A program made the translations under genes and the position numbers. The notes below the pieces were generated by a model, which was given only the letters and a program-made list of their open reading frames with translations, had not been told where the DNA came from and ran no database searches. DNA of 64,000 bases. Origin: Pseudomonas lini (GTDB lineage: Bacteria; Pseudomonadota; Gammaproteobacteria; Pseudomonadales; Pseudomonadaceae). Numbering within the stretch: position 1 is the stretch's first letter; every line of letters begins with the position of its first letter. Location of the stretch: NCBI RefSeq assembly GCF_030812475.1, contig NZ_JAUSSR010000001.1:1-64000 (forward strand). The letters run 5' to 3'. Of the stretch, positions 50,954 to 59,323 are shown one piece after another.

Positions 50954-51053
50954 TGTAGGAGCGAGCTTGCTCGCGATGGACGTTAACGATAATGCGTTTT
51001 TTCTGAATGAACGCATTGCCCTTGAGACCATCGCGAGCAAGCTCGCTCCTACA
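50954..51053. repeat. REPIN between qor-like gene and HAD hydrolase
   Basis: TGTAGGAGCGAGCTTGCTCG and its exact inverse CGAGCAAGCTCGCTCCTACA around about 60 bases, including CGTTAACGATAATGCG. Confidence 0.92.
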
Positions 51054-51063
51054 GGGGGCTTTG

Positions 51064-51717
51064 TTATTTCCAGAGATGGATCGGCCAGCCGGCTTTTTCG
51101 GCGTGTTCGCGCAATACCGGATCCGGATTCACCACGTGTGGGAAATCCACCTTCAACAGCAGCGGCAGATCGTTGCGTGAATCGGAGTAGAAACTCGCAC
51201 CTTCCAGGTTCTCTTCTTCCGCATCCAGCCATTCGAGTAAACGGGTGATCTTGCCTTCGCGGTAGGTCAGGGTGCCAAGGGTGTTGCCGCTGTACACCCC
51301 GTGCGTCAGTTCCAGCTCGATGGCGAGTATTTCGTCGATACCCAGCCGTTCGGCAATCGGCCCGACCAGGTGCGTACCTGAAGCGGAAATCACCAGGATG
51401 CGGTCGCCAGCCTTGCGGTGGGCGGCAATGGCCCTGGTGGCGTCGCTGAAGATGATCGGCTCGATGAAATCTTCCACCCAGGGCGCCACCAGGTGCTCGA
51501 TCTCTTCCGGCGTGCGCCCGATCATCGGTTCCAGGCTGAAGGTCATGTAGTCCTCCATGCGCAGCTTGCCGTGGCTGTAGGCGTCCATCAGTTCATTGTT
51601 ACGACGCATGAACGACTCGGGGTCGACCCAGCCCAGGCGGCCCATTTGCTCGCTCCAGAGGGTAGCGCAGTCGCCATGGATCAGGGTTTCGTCCAGATCA
51701 AAAATTGCCAGGGCCAT
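51064..51717 (-). CDS. HAD-family (IB) hydrolase, SerB-like phosphatase
   Basis: 217 residues from the ATG before ALAIFDLDETLIHGDC; the frame extends 17 codons further up. Motif I is FDLDETL, motif II VISASGTH, motif IV SDSRNDLPLL. HAD-IB enzymes include phosphoserine phosphatase; the closest general class is SerB-like. The substrate is unknown. It is the nearest gene downstream of the ABC/phosphodiesterase operon on the same strand, but a 108-base gap with a repeat separates them. Confidence 0.9.
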   Translation of the reverse strand: MALAIFDLDETLIHGDCATLWSEQMGRLGWVDPESFMRRNNELMDAYSHGKLRMEDYMTFSLEPMIGRTPEEIEHLVAPWVEDFIEPIIFSDATRAIAAHRKAGDRILVISASGTHLVGPIAERLGIDEILAIELELTHGVYSGNTLGTLTYREGKITRLLEWLDAEEENLEGASFYSDSRNDLPLLLKVDFPHVVNPDPVLREHAEKAGWPIHLWK

Positions 51718-51739
51718 TAGTGCGGTTCTCTGCGAGAAC

Positions 51740-51821
51740 AGCTTCAAGCTATAAGCTTCAAGCTGCAAGAAAGTGGATTCAGGGTCAGCAGTCTACAACT
51801 TGAAGCTTGCCGCTTGAAGCT
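51740..51821. repeat. Cluster of AGCTTCAAGCT / CTTGAAGC repeats
   Basis: AGCTTCAAGCT, then AGCTTCAAGCTGCAAG, then inverted CTTGAAGCTTGCCGCTTGAAGC. A short-repeat family distinct from the REPs, in the gap between the HAD and ABC ATPase genes. Confidence 0.75.
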
Positions 51822-51825
51822 GCTT

Positions 51826-52815
51826 TCAAGCCACCTCACACAGGGCCGTCGGATCGATGGAAAGCGCCAGGCGCTGGCCATCGGGATGCAGGTCGGCCGC
51901 CGAGCGGTTCAGTACATCCACCACCAATTCCACGCCCCGGGCTTCGATGCGGTAGCGAATCACATTGCCCAACAGACTGTGACTGCGGACCTGTGCGTCG
52001 AGTTCGCCATGGAGGCTCAGCTCGATGGCTTCCGGCCGAATCGCGATGCGATGGGTGATCGGCCGCTGCAGCAATTTCGAGGCGCTGTCGGCGTCCAACA
52101 GGTTGTAGTTGCCGATGAAGCCGGCGGCAAAGACATCGACTGGCGCAGTGTAAAGCGTCTCGGCGTCGCCGCTTTGTACGATTTTTCCCTGATTCATCAG
52201 GAAAATGCGGTCGGACATCGTCAGTGCTTCCTCCTGGTCATGTGTGACGAAGATTGTGGTCAGGCCGAGTTCGCGCTGGATCTGACGGATCTGTTCGCGC
52301 AGGTGCTTGCGAATTCGCGCGTCGAGTGCCGACAGCGGTTCGTCGAGCAGCAACAGGCGCGGACGGGTCACCAGGGAGCGGGCCAGGGCGACACGCTGGC
52401 ATTGGCCACCGGACAGTTGATGCGGATAACGGGCGGCAAAGTCGTTTAGCTCCACCAGTTGCAACACTTCGGCGACGCGCTTCTGGCTGTCGCCGGCGTT
52501 GACCTTTTGCATGCGCAAACCGAAGGCGACGTTCTGTTGCACTGTCATGTTGGGGAACAGCGCGTAGCTCTGGAACACCATGCCGATCCCACGTTTCTGC
52601 GGGCTCAGCGGAACGAGGTCGTGATCGTCGAGCAGGATCCTGCCGCCGTCCACCGGGGTCAGCCCGGCGATGCAGCGCAGCAGCGTGGACTTGCCACAAC
52701 CGGACGGACCGAGGAGGGTGACGAATTCACCCTTCCTGATTTCACAGTTGATGTCGCTGAAGACCGTGGAGCCCAGGTAACTTTTCTTAAGATGTTGGAC
52801 GCTCACATAGCTCAT
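51826..52815 (-). CDS. ABC importer ATP-binding protein (PotA-like)
   Basis: 329 residues: Walker A GPSGCGKSTLLR, signature LSGGQCQRVALARSL, Walker B LLLLDEPLSALD, H-loop VTHDQEEALTM, and a C-terminal TOBE-like domain. This is the PotA/FbpC class. It overlaps the permease upstream by four bases (ATGA). It is the last gene of an operon in the order binding protein, phosphodiesterase, two permeases, ATPase (transcribed leftwards). Confidence 0.93.
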   Translation of the reverse strand: MSYVSVQHLKKSYLGSTVFSDINCEIRKGEFVTLLGPSGCGKSTLLRCIAGLTPVDGGRILLDDHDLVPLSPQKRGIGMVFQSYALFPNMTVQQNVAFGLRMQKVNAGDSQKRVAEVLQLVELNDFAARYPHQLSGGQCQRVALARSLVTRPRLLLLDEPLSALDARIRKHLREQIRQIQRELGLTTIFVTHDQEEALTMSDRIFLMNQGKIVQSGDAETLYTAPVDVFAAGFIGNYNLLDADSASKLLQRPITHRIAIRPEAIELSLHGELDAQVRSHSLLGNVIRYRIEARGVELVVDVLNRSAADLHPDGQRLALSIDPTALCEVA

Positions 52816-53612
52816 TCGCTTTTGTCCCTGTTCAAGATATTGGCCGCCCAGGTCAGAACCAGCACAAAGAAGAAGTAGGAAATAACCAGCGCGCTAGTGA
52901 AGTGGCCGCTGCTGTTGCGCATGTTGTTGAGGTACACCTGCAGGGTTTCGTAGCGCGTGCCAACGAGGATGTTGGCAAACACGAACTCGCCGAACAGGAA
53001 CGAGAACGACAGCAGCAACGCCACCATCAAGCCCTTGCGCAGGTTTGGCAGCACCACCAGGAAGGCCGCCTGGAAGGTGCTGGCCCCGAGCAGTTGGGCG
53101 GCGTCCATCAGGTCGCGCAGGTTGATCGCTTGCAGGTTGTTGGTGATCGCCCGGTACATGAACGGCAGCGCCACGGTGAAGTAACAGCCAATCAGGATCC
53201 ACGGCGTCCCGACCATTGCGAACGGTCCCGAACCGTAAAGCTGCAACAGGCCCACCGACGACACCACTGGCGGCACCGCAAAGGGCAGCAGGATCAGGAT
53301 GTTCATCAGCGCATCGAGTTTCGGGAAGTGGTAATGCACAACAAACAGCAACGGCAGAATCAGCACCACCGACAGCATCAGTGCACCCACACACACCAGC
53401 AGGGATTGGCCGAAGGCTTGAAGAAAGCGTGGGTCGCTCCACAGTTGCACGTACCACTTGAAGGTAAAGCCGCTGGGCAAAATGGTCGCCGACCAGCTGC
53501 TGGAGATCGAGTAGATCAGCGTCCCGAGCAGGGGCAGCAATAGAATGGCGAACAGCAGGTACACCACCACCCGGTGGTAGATACCGGCAGGGCCCGGTTC
53601 AGCGCGAGACAT
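52812..53612 (-). CDS. ABC importer permease 2
   Basis: 266 residues with six hydrophobic helices. DLMDAAQLLGASTFQAAFLVVLP is the EAA loop that contacts the ATPase (A-x-x-LGA-x17-LP). Its end overlaps the ATPase start. Its first 14 bases overlap the end of permease 1. Partner of the other permease in the PotB/PotC or FbpB style. Confidence 0.92.
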   Translation of the reverse strand: MSRAEPGPAGIYHRVVVYLLFAILLLPLLGTLIYSISSSWSATILPSGFTFKWYVQLWSDPRFLQAFGQSLLVCVGALMLSVVLILPLLFVVHYHFPKLDALMNILILLPFAVPPVVSSVGLLQLYGSGPFAMVGTPWILIGCYFTVALPFMYRAITNNLQAINLRDLMDAAQLLGASTFQAAFLVVLPNLRKGLMVALLLSFSFLFGEFVFANILVGTRYETLQVYLNNMRNSSGHFTSALVISYFFFVLVLTWAANILNRDKSE

Positions 53613-54444
53613 GGTAGCTCCTCTTCAACAGAAGCTGATGCACGATCGTCACCAGGGTCATCAACGCCACCAGTACCACGGCCAGGGCGCTGGCCAGGTT
53701 CGGATCCAGGGAAATATCACCGGAGACCATGGCCGCGATGCGGATCGTCAGCACGTTGAAGTTGCCGGTGGTCAGCGCGTAGACCGTGGCGTAGGCACCC
53801 AGGGCGTTGGCCAGCAGGATCACGAAAGTGCCTAGCAGCGCCGGGGTCAGCACGGGCAAGCCGATGTGCCGCCAGAACTGCCAGCCGTTGGCGCCGAGCA
53901 ATTCGGCGGACTCGCGCCAGTCTTCGCGCAAGGCGTCGAAAGCCGGGTAGAGCAGCAGCACGCCGAGGGGAATCTGGAAGTAGGTGTAGAGAATGATCAG
54001 CCCGGTTTTCGAGTACAGATTGAAGTCCTGAATGATCCCGGCCTGCTTGAGCATGATGGTGAAGCTGCCGTTGAAGCCCAGCAGGATGATGAACGCGAAG
54101 GCCAGGGGTACGCCGGAGAAGTTGCTGGTCATATTGGCGAAGGCGTTGACGAAGTTGCGCAGTTTCGAGTCGACGCGGCGCAGGGAATAGGCGCCAAGTA
54201 TCGCGATGATGATCCCGAACACGCTGGACCAGAAACTGATCTCGAGGCTGTACTGGATCGCCTGCAGATAGAACTTGGAGTTGAATATCCTGGTGAAGTT
54301 GGCCAAGCCCCAGCCGAACTCTTCCGATTCCAGGCTGTTGATCATCACCCACGCCAGTGGGGCGATCTGGAACACGATGAAAAACAGCGTGAAAGGCACC
54401 AGGCACAGCACCGCCAGCCATTTGCCGCGAGTCATGGCGTTCAT
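53599..54444 (-). CDS. ABC importer permease 1
   Basis: 281 residues from the ATG that overlaps the phosphodiesterase stop; a start six codons earlier is possible. Six helices, EAA loop ALREDWRESAELLGANGWQFW with LP after it. The product ends in the start of permease 2. Together they form the translocation channel. Confidence 0.92.
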   Translation of the reverse strand: MNAMTRGKWLAVLCLVPFTLFFIVFQIAPLAWVMINSLESEEFGWGLANFTRIFNSKFYLQAIQYSLEISFWSSVFGIIIAILGAYSLRRVDSKLRNFVNAFANMTSNFSGVPLAFAFIILLGFNGSFTIMLKQAGIIQDFNLYSKTGLIILYTYFQIPLGVLLLYPAFDALREDWRESAELLGANGWQFWRHIGLPVLTPALLGTFVILLANALGAYATVYALTTGNFNVLTIRIAAMVSGDISLDPNLASALAVVLVALMTLVTIVHQLLLKRSYHVSR

Positions 54445-55247
54445 TTGAGCAGCTCCCGGCACACAGGTTTGTCGTGAGCCACGCCGAGCAGTTCGCAGAC
54501 GGTGCCGCAGATTTCAGTCTGTTTCGGTGCGGCGTTGGCGTTGAAACTGAAGGCCTCGCCGAGAACGAACAGCGGCACTTCGCGCTCCTCGGGCAGCAGG
54601 CCGTTGTGGGAGCGGTCATTGTTCATGCCATGGTCGGCTGTCACCATGACCTGATAACCGGCGTCGAGCCAATGTTGCAGGTAGTCGGCGAGGATGATGT
54701 CCGCCGAGCGGACGCTGTTGCGGTATTGCGCAGTGTCGAGACCGTGCTTGTGCCCGGCATCGTCGATGTTCATGGGATGGATCAGGAGAAAATTCGGCGC
54801 ATGACGCAGGCGCAGGTTTTCTGCGTCGGCGAACAGGTGCGAGTCCGGGTAGTGATCGCTCCAGTAGAAATGGCCGTGCTGGATCGGCAGGTCCGGATCG
54901 TCGGTGTGACGGTCCCGGGCCGCTACGAATGGCGAACGGTTATACAGCTCGCTGACCCAGTGATAGGCTGCGGCGGCAGTGACAAGGCCGGCGTCGGTGG
55001 CGTAGTGATAGATGCTGCGCTGGTTGGACAGGCGCGAGACGTTGTTATGGACGATGCCGCTGTCGATCGGTGTCACGCCGGTCAGGATGCATTCATAAAG
55101 CGGGCGGGACAGGGCCGGCAGCTCACATTCCAGCTTGTAGAGGGCCGCGCGTTGTGCGCCAACGTAAGCCTGCAGATGCCCCATGGCGTGACGCGCGACT
55201 TCATGATTGAGGCCGTCGAGCACGACAAGGATGACGTTGTGCTTCAT
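54441..55247 (-). CDS. Alkaline-phosphatase/nucleotide-pyrophosphatase family enzyme
   Basis: 268 residues from ATG before KHNVILVVLDGLNHEVARHA; the frame opens six codons earlier. Metal and nucleophile segments of the type I phosphodiesterase/nucleotide pyrophosphatase fold are visible: VVLDGLN, LSRPLYECILTG (nucleophile region: Ser or Thr), MNIDDAGHKHG and VTADHGMNNDRSHN. No signal peptide, so it is cytoplasmic. It sits between the importer permeases and the binding-protein gene, so it likely cleaves the imported substrate, perhaps a phosphodiester or phosphonate. The substrate is inferred. Confidence 0.9.
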   Translation of the reverse strand: MKHNVILVVLDGLNHEVARHAMGHLQAYVGAQRAALYKLECELPALSRPLYECILTGVTPIDSGIVHNNVSRLSNQRSIYHYATDAGLVTAAAAYHWVSELYNRSPFVAARDRHTDDPDLPIQHGHFYWSDHYPDSHLFADAENLRLRHAPNFLLIHPMNIDDAGHKHGLDTAQYRNSVRSADIILADYLQHWLDAGYQVMVTADHGMNNDRSHNGLLPEEREVPLFVLGEAFSFNANAAPKQTEICGTVCELLGVAHDKPVCRELLK

Positions 55248-55292
55248 AGGGGCGGAACTCCGCAATACAGCTGATTCAAGTACGCATCAATC

Positions 55293-55388
55293 CCCTGTGG
55301 GAGCGAGCCTGCTCGCGAAGGCGGTGTGTCAGTCAACATCTCTGTTGACTGTGGGGCCGCTTTCGCGAGCAGGCTCGCTCCCACAGGG
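55293..55388. repeat. REPIN inside the ABC operon
   Basis: CCCTGTGGGAGCGAGCCTGC and exact inverse GCAGGCTCGCTCCCACAGGG, 28-base perfect arms, between the binding-protein and phosphodiesterase genes; it may set their relative transcript levels. Confidence 0.92.
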
Positions 55389-55423
55389 ATCTTTACTAGC
55401 TCTCCAAATGGCGGGCTACCGTG

Positions 55424-56491
55424 TCACTTCATCTCGACGATGACTTCTTCGTTCCACTTCTGCGGCAGCGCCTTGGAGGTCTTCTCCCACGCGTCCGCAT
55501 CCTTGATCGGCGTCACGCCCTTGTACTGCTCGTTCGGCAGCAGTTTGGCCTGAACCTCTTCCGGCAGTTTTACATGTTCGGCGCGGATCGGACGGGCGTT
55601 GCCTTTCGCCAGGTTGATCTGGCCGGCATCGCTGAAGATGTATTCGCGCGCCAGCTTGGCGGCGTTCGGGTGCTTGGCGTACTTGTTGATGATGGTGGTG
55701 TAGCCCGAGATCACCGAGCCGTCGGATGGAATCAACACCGTGTAGTCATCAGGATTGGCCATCTTGGCCTTGTAGCTCAGGCCGTTGAAGTCCCAGACCA
55801 CGCCGACTTCGATTTCACCCTTCTCCATGGTTGCGATGACCGGATCCGTCATCGACAGACGACCTTGCTTGGCGATCTCGGCAAACATCAACAGGGCCGG
55901 CTGCAGGTTTTTCTCGTCGCCACCGTTGGCAATGGCCGCAGCCAGTACACCATTGGCGGCTTGGGCGGCGGTGCTCACGTCACCGATGGACACCTTGTAT
56001 TTGCCCGTCTTGAGGTCGGCCCATTTGGTTGGCGCGTCGGAACCGTGCAGCAGCTTGTTGTTGATGATGAAGGCAATGGTGCCGGTGTAGGCCAAGGCCC
56101 AATGGCCATCCTCATCCTTCGCCCAAGCCGGGATCTGCTCCCAGGTGCTCGGCTTGTAGGGTTGCGACACTTCCTGCTTGACCGCAATCGGACCGAAGGC
56201 GGCACCGACGTCGCCGATGTCGGCAGTGGCATTGTCTTTTTCGGCCTTGAACTTGGCGAGCTCCTGGGCCGAGCTCATGTCGGTGTCGATGTGTTTGAGG
56301 CCATAAAGCCTGGCCAGATCGTCCCAGGTGCCTTTCCAGTTCGCCCAGTTGTCGGGCATGCCGACACTGTTGACCTCACCTTCCGCTTTCGCCGCGGCTT
56401 CCAGGATTTTCAGATCGGTATCAGCGGCCATGGCGGCGGTGCACATGGCAATGGTCGAGCCTAACAGTGATGCCAGGAAAAGCTTTTTCAT
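55424..56491 (-). CDS. ABC importer periplasmic substrate-binding protein
   Basis: 355 residues with a signal peptide cleaved near AAMAADTD. The mature part fits the AfuA/PotD-like binding proteins (ADIGDVGAAFGPIAVKQ, GTIAFIINNKLLHGSDAP, EVGVVWDFNGLSYKAK). It is the first gene of the leftward operon, so it should be the most abundant product. The cognate substrate is unknown; the neighbouring phosphodiesterase and UTRA regulator suggest a phosphorylated or phosphonate compound. Confidence 0.92.
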   Translation of the reverse strand: MKKLFLASLLGSTIAMCTAAMAADTDLKILEAAAKAEGEVNSVGMPDNWANWKGTWDDLARLYGLKHIDTDMSSAQELAKFKAEKDNATADIGDVGAAFGPIAVKQEVSQPYKPSTWEQIPAWAKDEDGHWALAYTGTIAFIINNKLLHGSDAPTKWADLKTGKYKVSIGDVSTAAQAANGVLAAAIANGGDEKNLQPALLMFAEIAKQGRLSMTDPVIATMEKGEIEVGVVWDFNGLSYKAKMANPDDYTVLIPSDGSVISGYTTIINKYAKHPNAAKLAREYIFSDAGQINLAKGNARPIRAEHVKLPEEVQAKLLPNEQYKGVTPIKDADAWEKTSKALPQKWNEEVIVEMK

Positions 56492-56535
56492 CCGAAGCTC
56501 CTTTGGGCGTTTTCAACGCTGCGATTGCGGTTATG

Positions 56536-56548
56536 TTGGTCTAGGTCA
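56536..56548. promoter_or_regulatory. DasR-like operator candidate near the binding-protein gene
   Basis: TTGGTCTAGGTCA is a partial match to the ACTGGTCTAGACCAGT sites of HutC/GntR regulators. It lies 45 bases upstream of the binding-protein start. Confidence 0.5.
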
Positions 56549-56825
56549 GCAATACCTGAGCCAATCTAGGCGGCCTGGATGACATTTTGATGTCGTGCGC
56601 TGGCCTGCCCAGGTTTCCTGCTCGGGATATCTCAGGGTTGGAGATAAGCGTAGACCATGGCTAAAGACCTGAAATGAAAGGACTTGGTCATGTAATTGCA
56701 GATGCAAGTGGAAAAGCCTGGAGCGACCGTTCGGCAACTTTGTCATCTGCAAGTCATGTGCAGTGCCTAGGCTTGCACAAAGTTGATAGCTCCGATTTCG
56801 CGCGCGATTAGACCGCGAATCGGTG

Positions 56826-56839
56826 CTGGTCTAGTCCAG
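56826..56839. promoter_or_regulatory. DasR-like operator candidate at the GntR gene
   Basis: CTGGTCTAGTCCAG is close to the CTGGTCTAGACCAG operator palindrome. It lies 13 bases before the regulator start, where it would block its own expression. The remaining part of the 361-base divergent gap holds no gene. Confidence 0.55.
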
Positions 56840-56852
56840 ATAGGTAACATTG

Positions 56853-57566
56853 ATGCGCATCGAGACCACCAAGGCGGTGACAGCAATCGGGCAGGTCCTG
56901 CAGGAACAGCTCGGCCATGGCCTGTTGGCCCCCGGGAGCAAGCTGCCAGCCGAGCGCAAGCTCAGTGAGTTGTTCGGTACCACGCGGATCACCGTGCGCG
57001 AGGCGTTGCTACAGCTGGAAGCCCAGGGCCAGATTTATCGGGAGGAGCGCCGGGGCTGGTTCGTTTCGCCACCGCGCCTGGCCTATAACCTGATGCAACG
57101 CAGTCACTTCCACGCCATGGTCAGCGCTCAGGGGCGAGTGCCGTCCACCGAGGTGATTTCGGCGCGGCTGCAGCCGGCATCGGCGGCGGTCTGTGCCTGG
57201 TTGCAATTGCCGGCGTTGTCGAGCGTGATCCAGATTTGCCGGGCGCGGCGCATTGATGAGCGGCTGGTGTTGTATGTCGAGCATTATTTGAATCCGCAGT
57301 ATTTTCCGGGGATTCTGCAATTCGATTTGAATCAGTCGATGACCGAGCTGTATGCCCGGCATTACGATTTGCATTATGGGCGGGTGCGTTTCGAGATCGT
57401 GCCGACGGCGCTGTCGGTGGATGCAGCGGCGGCTTTACGGGTGTCGGTGGGCAGTCCGGGTCTGCGAATTGCCCGGGTCAATTACGATCAGCATCAACGG
57501 CTGATCGATTGTGACCTGGAGTTCTGGCGGCATGATGCGATTCATGTCGGTGTCGATGTGGTCTGA
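56853..57566 (+). CDS. GntR/HutC-family UTRA transcriptional regulator
   Basis: 237 residues from ATG; a TTG one codon earlier is also possible. Residues 10-75 form the GntR winged helix (GLLAPGSKLPAERKLSELFG, RITVREALLQLEAQGQIY). The C-terminal UTRA domain (about 90-235: RARRIDERLVLYVEHYLNPQYF, RVRFEIVPTALSVDAAAAL) binds an effector, usually a sugar phosphate, phosphonate or amino acid. It is divergent from the ABC operon and probably represses it and itself through the GGTCTAG sites. Confidence 0.93.
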   Translation: MRIETTKAVTAIGQVLQEQLGHGLLAPGSKLPAERKLSELFGTTRITVREALLQLEAQGQIYREERRGWFVSPPRLAYNLMQRSHFHAMVSAQGRVPSTEVISARLQPASAAVCAWLQLPALSSVIQICRARRIDERLVLYVEHYLNPQYFPGILQFDLNQSMTELYARHYDLHYGRVRFEIVPTALSVDAAAALRVSVGSPGLRIARVNYDQHQRLIDCDLEFWRHDAIHVGVDVV

Positions 57567-57597
57567 CCTGGCCGCCGCAGGTTGTGAGTTCCATGCG

Positions 57598-58365
57598 TCA
57601 TCCGAAGAGATAAATATCCATGCCCAGGGCGCCCAGGGTGAATCCCGCGTGGCTTACGCTGAATTTGCCTCCGGCTGCGCGGGCAAAGTACAACGGCAAC
57701 AAATGTTCATCACTGGGATGGTTGCGCGCGGCGTTCGGCGCTTGCCGACGATAATCGTGCAGCGCGACTTCATCCTGCGCCTCGAGTTTCTCGACCATCC
57801 AGTCGCGAAATACCCTGGCCCAGGGTTCGACGCTTTCCGGGCCGGCGTGCCAGTCCAGTTCGCGCAGGTTGTGGGTAATGCTACCGGACCCGATCAGCAG
57901 CACGCCCTGTTCGCGTAAACCGGCCAGGGCTTGACCTACCCGGGTTTGCAGCGCCGGGCCGCCGTGGGTAGGCAGCGAGACTTGTACAATCGGGATATCG
58001 GCTTGCGGATACATCAACGATAAGGGCACCCAGACACCATGGTCGAACGGCCGCTTGGGGTCGATGCGCGCGGGCAGGCCAGCATGCTCCAGCCTTTCGG
58101 CAACCTCTGCCGCCATGTGTGGATCACCAGGCGCCGGGTATTGCACCTCGAACAAGGCTTGTGGAAACCCGCCGAAATCATGCCAGGTGTCGGGTTGCGG
58201 GTTGCCGCTGACCAGCAGTTCATTGCTTTCCCAATGTGCGGATACAATTACGATGGCCTTGGGTTTCGGCAATTCAGCGGCGAGGCGCGCGAGGGCGGGC
58301 CCGCTGGCGCCCGGTTCGAGTGCCAACATGGGCGAGCCATGGGATATGTACAGGCTGGGGAACAT
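57598..58365 (-). CDS. ygiD: 4,5-DOPA dioxygenase-type extradiol enzyme (YgiD)
   Basis: 255 residues. YISHGSPMLAL holds the first metal His, SAHWES the second, FDHGVWVPL the third and SDEHLLPLYF the Glu/His pair near the end, as in the DODA/LigB class that cleaves catechols. Normal length. Convergent with the UTRA regulator gene and divergent from tpm. Confidence 0.92.
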   Translation of the reverse strand: MFPSLYISHGSPMLALEPGASGPALARLAAELPKPKAIVIVSAHWESNELLVSGNPQPDTWHDFGGFPQALFEVQYPAPGDPHMAAEVAERLEHAGLPARIDPKRPFDHGVWVPLSLMYPQADIPIVQVSLPTHGGPALQTRVGQALAGLREQGVLLIGSGSITHNLRELDWHAGPESVEPWARVFRDWMVEKLEAQDEVALHDYRRQAPNAARNHPSDEHLLPLYFARAAGGKFSVSHAGFTLGALGMDIYLFG

Positions 58366-58468
58366 GAATGAGCTCCTGAGGGGTAAGATGGCATCATCTT
58401 CAGTCAGATCATTGATCTAAATCTAATATAAGTTTTAGGGTCTTTTGATCGAATTTTCGGGATTAATT

Positions 58469-59125
58469 ATGCAGCCGGAGTTTTGGCACAAGCGGTGGAC
58501 GTCGAATCAGATCGGCTTTCACCTGCCGGAAGTGAATCCATATCTGCAACGGTACTGGCCGCAGCTGGGCCTGGAAGAGGGCTCGCGGGTACTGGTGCCG
58601 TTATGTGGGAAAAGCCTGGATCTGCTGTGGCTGGCAAAATGCGGTCACGAGGTATTGGGCATCGAGTTGTCGGAGAAAGCGGTGGAAGACTTTTTCCACG
58701 AGCATCAATTTGATCCGGACGTCAGCGACCAAGGCCCTTTCACTGTCTATCGGGCGGGCTCGATCGAGATCTGGTGTGGTGATTTCTTCGCGTTGACGGC
58801 CGGCGATGTCGCTGATTGCAGTGCGTTGTACGACCGCGCTGCATTGATTGCCTTGCCGCCGAAAATGCGCGAGCAATACGCCGAGCATCTGAAGCGGATT
58901 CTTCCGAAGGATTCGCTGGGGCTGCTGATCACCCTGGATTACGACCAGGCGCAAATGGAAGGGCCGCCATTTGCAGTGTTGGATGACGAAGTAAAACGGT
59001 TGTTGGGTGCTTCGTGGGAATTGAAAATTCTGGAGGATCAGGACGTGCTGGGCGAAAGCTGGAAGTTCCTGGAAAGCGGTGTTACGCGGCTTGAGGAGCG
59101 GGTTTATCGGGTTTCCAGCCGTTAA
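58469..59125 (+). CDS. tpm: Thiopurine S-methyltransferase
   Basis: 218 residues from ATG before [20 protein letters not shown]; the frame is open eight codons earlier. [20 protein letters not shown] is the SAM motif and [22 protein letters not shown] the second conserved block. Pseudomonas TPMT methylates thiopurines and also selenium and tellurium species, conferring oxyanion resistance. The leader is AT-rich. Its terminator is not clear; a REPIN follows. Confidence 0.95.
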   Translation: MQPEFWHKRWTSNQIGFHLPEVNPYLQRYWPQLGLEEGSRVLVPLCGKSLDLLWLAKCGHEVLGIELSEKAVEDFFHEHQFDPDVSDQGPFTVYRAGSIEIWCGDFFALTAGDVADCSALYDRAALIALPPKMREQYAEHLKRILPKDSLGLLITLDYDQAQMEGPPFAVLDDEVKRLLGASWELKILEDQDVLGESWKFLESGVTRLEERVYRVSSR

Positions 59126-59142
59126 TTTGTGTTAGTTGTGCC

Positions 59143-59247
59143 GGCCCCTTCGCGAGCAAGCCCGCTCCCACACTGGATCTTCGGTGGACACGGATTATGT
59201 GTACGACGCAGATCCAGTGTGGGAGCGGGCTTGCTCGCGAAGGGGCC
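59143..59247. repeat. Perfect REPIN with 38-base arms
   Basis: The arms at 59143-59180 and 59210-59247 are exact reverse complements over 38 bases with a 29-base middle, the longest perfect palindrome in the window. The end motif is GGCCCCTTCGCGAGCAAGCC. Confidence 0.95.
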
Positions 59248-59275
59248 AGAATGGGCACCACAAATCCCGACAGAC

Positions 59276-59310
59276 AAAAAAAGGCCCGCATCACTGCGGG
59301 CCTTCTTTTT
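59276..59310 (-). terminator. Intrinsic terminator of htpX
   Basis: AAGGCCCGCA pairs with TGCGGGCCTT around TCAC, with a run of seven T on the minus strand. Confidence 0.92.
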
Positions 59311-59323
59311 GGTGCCGAGCCTG

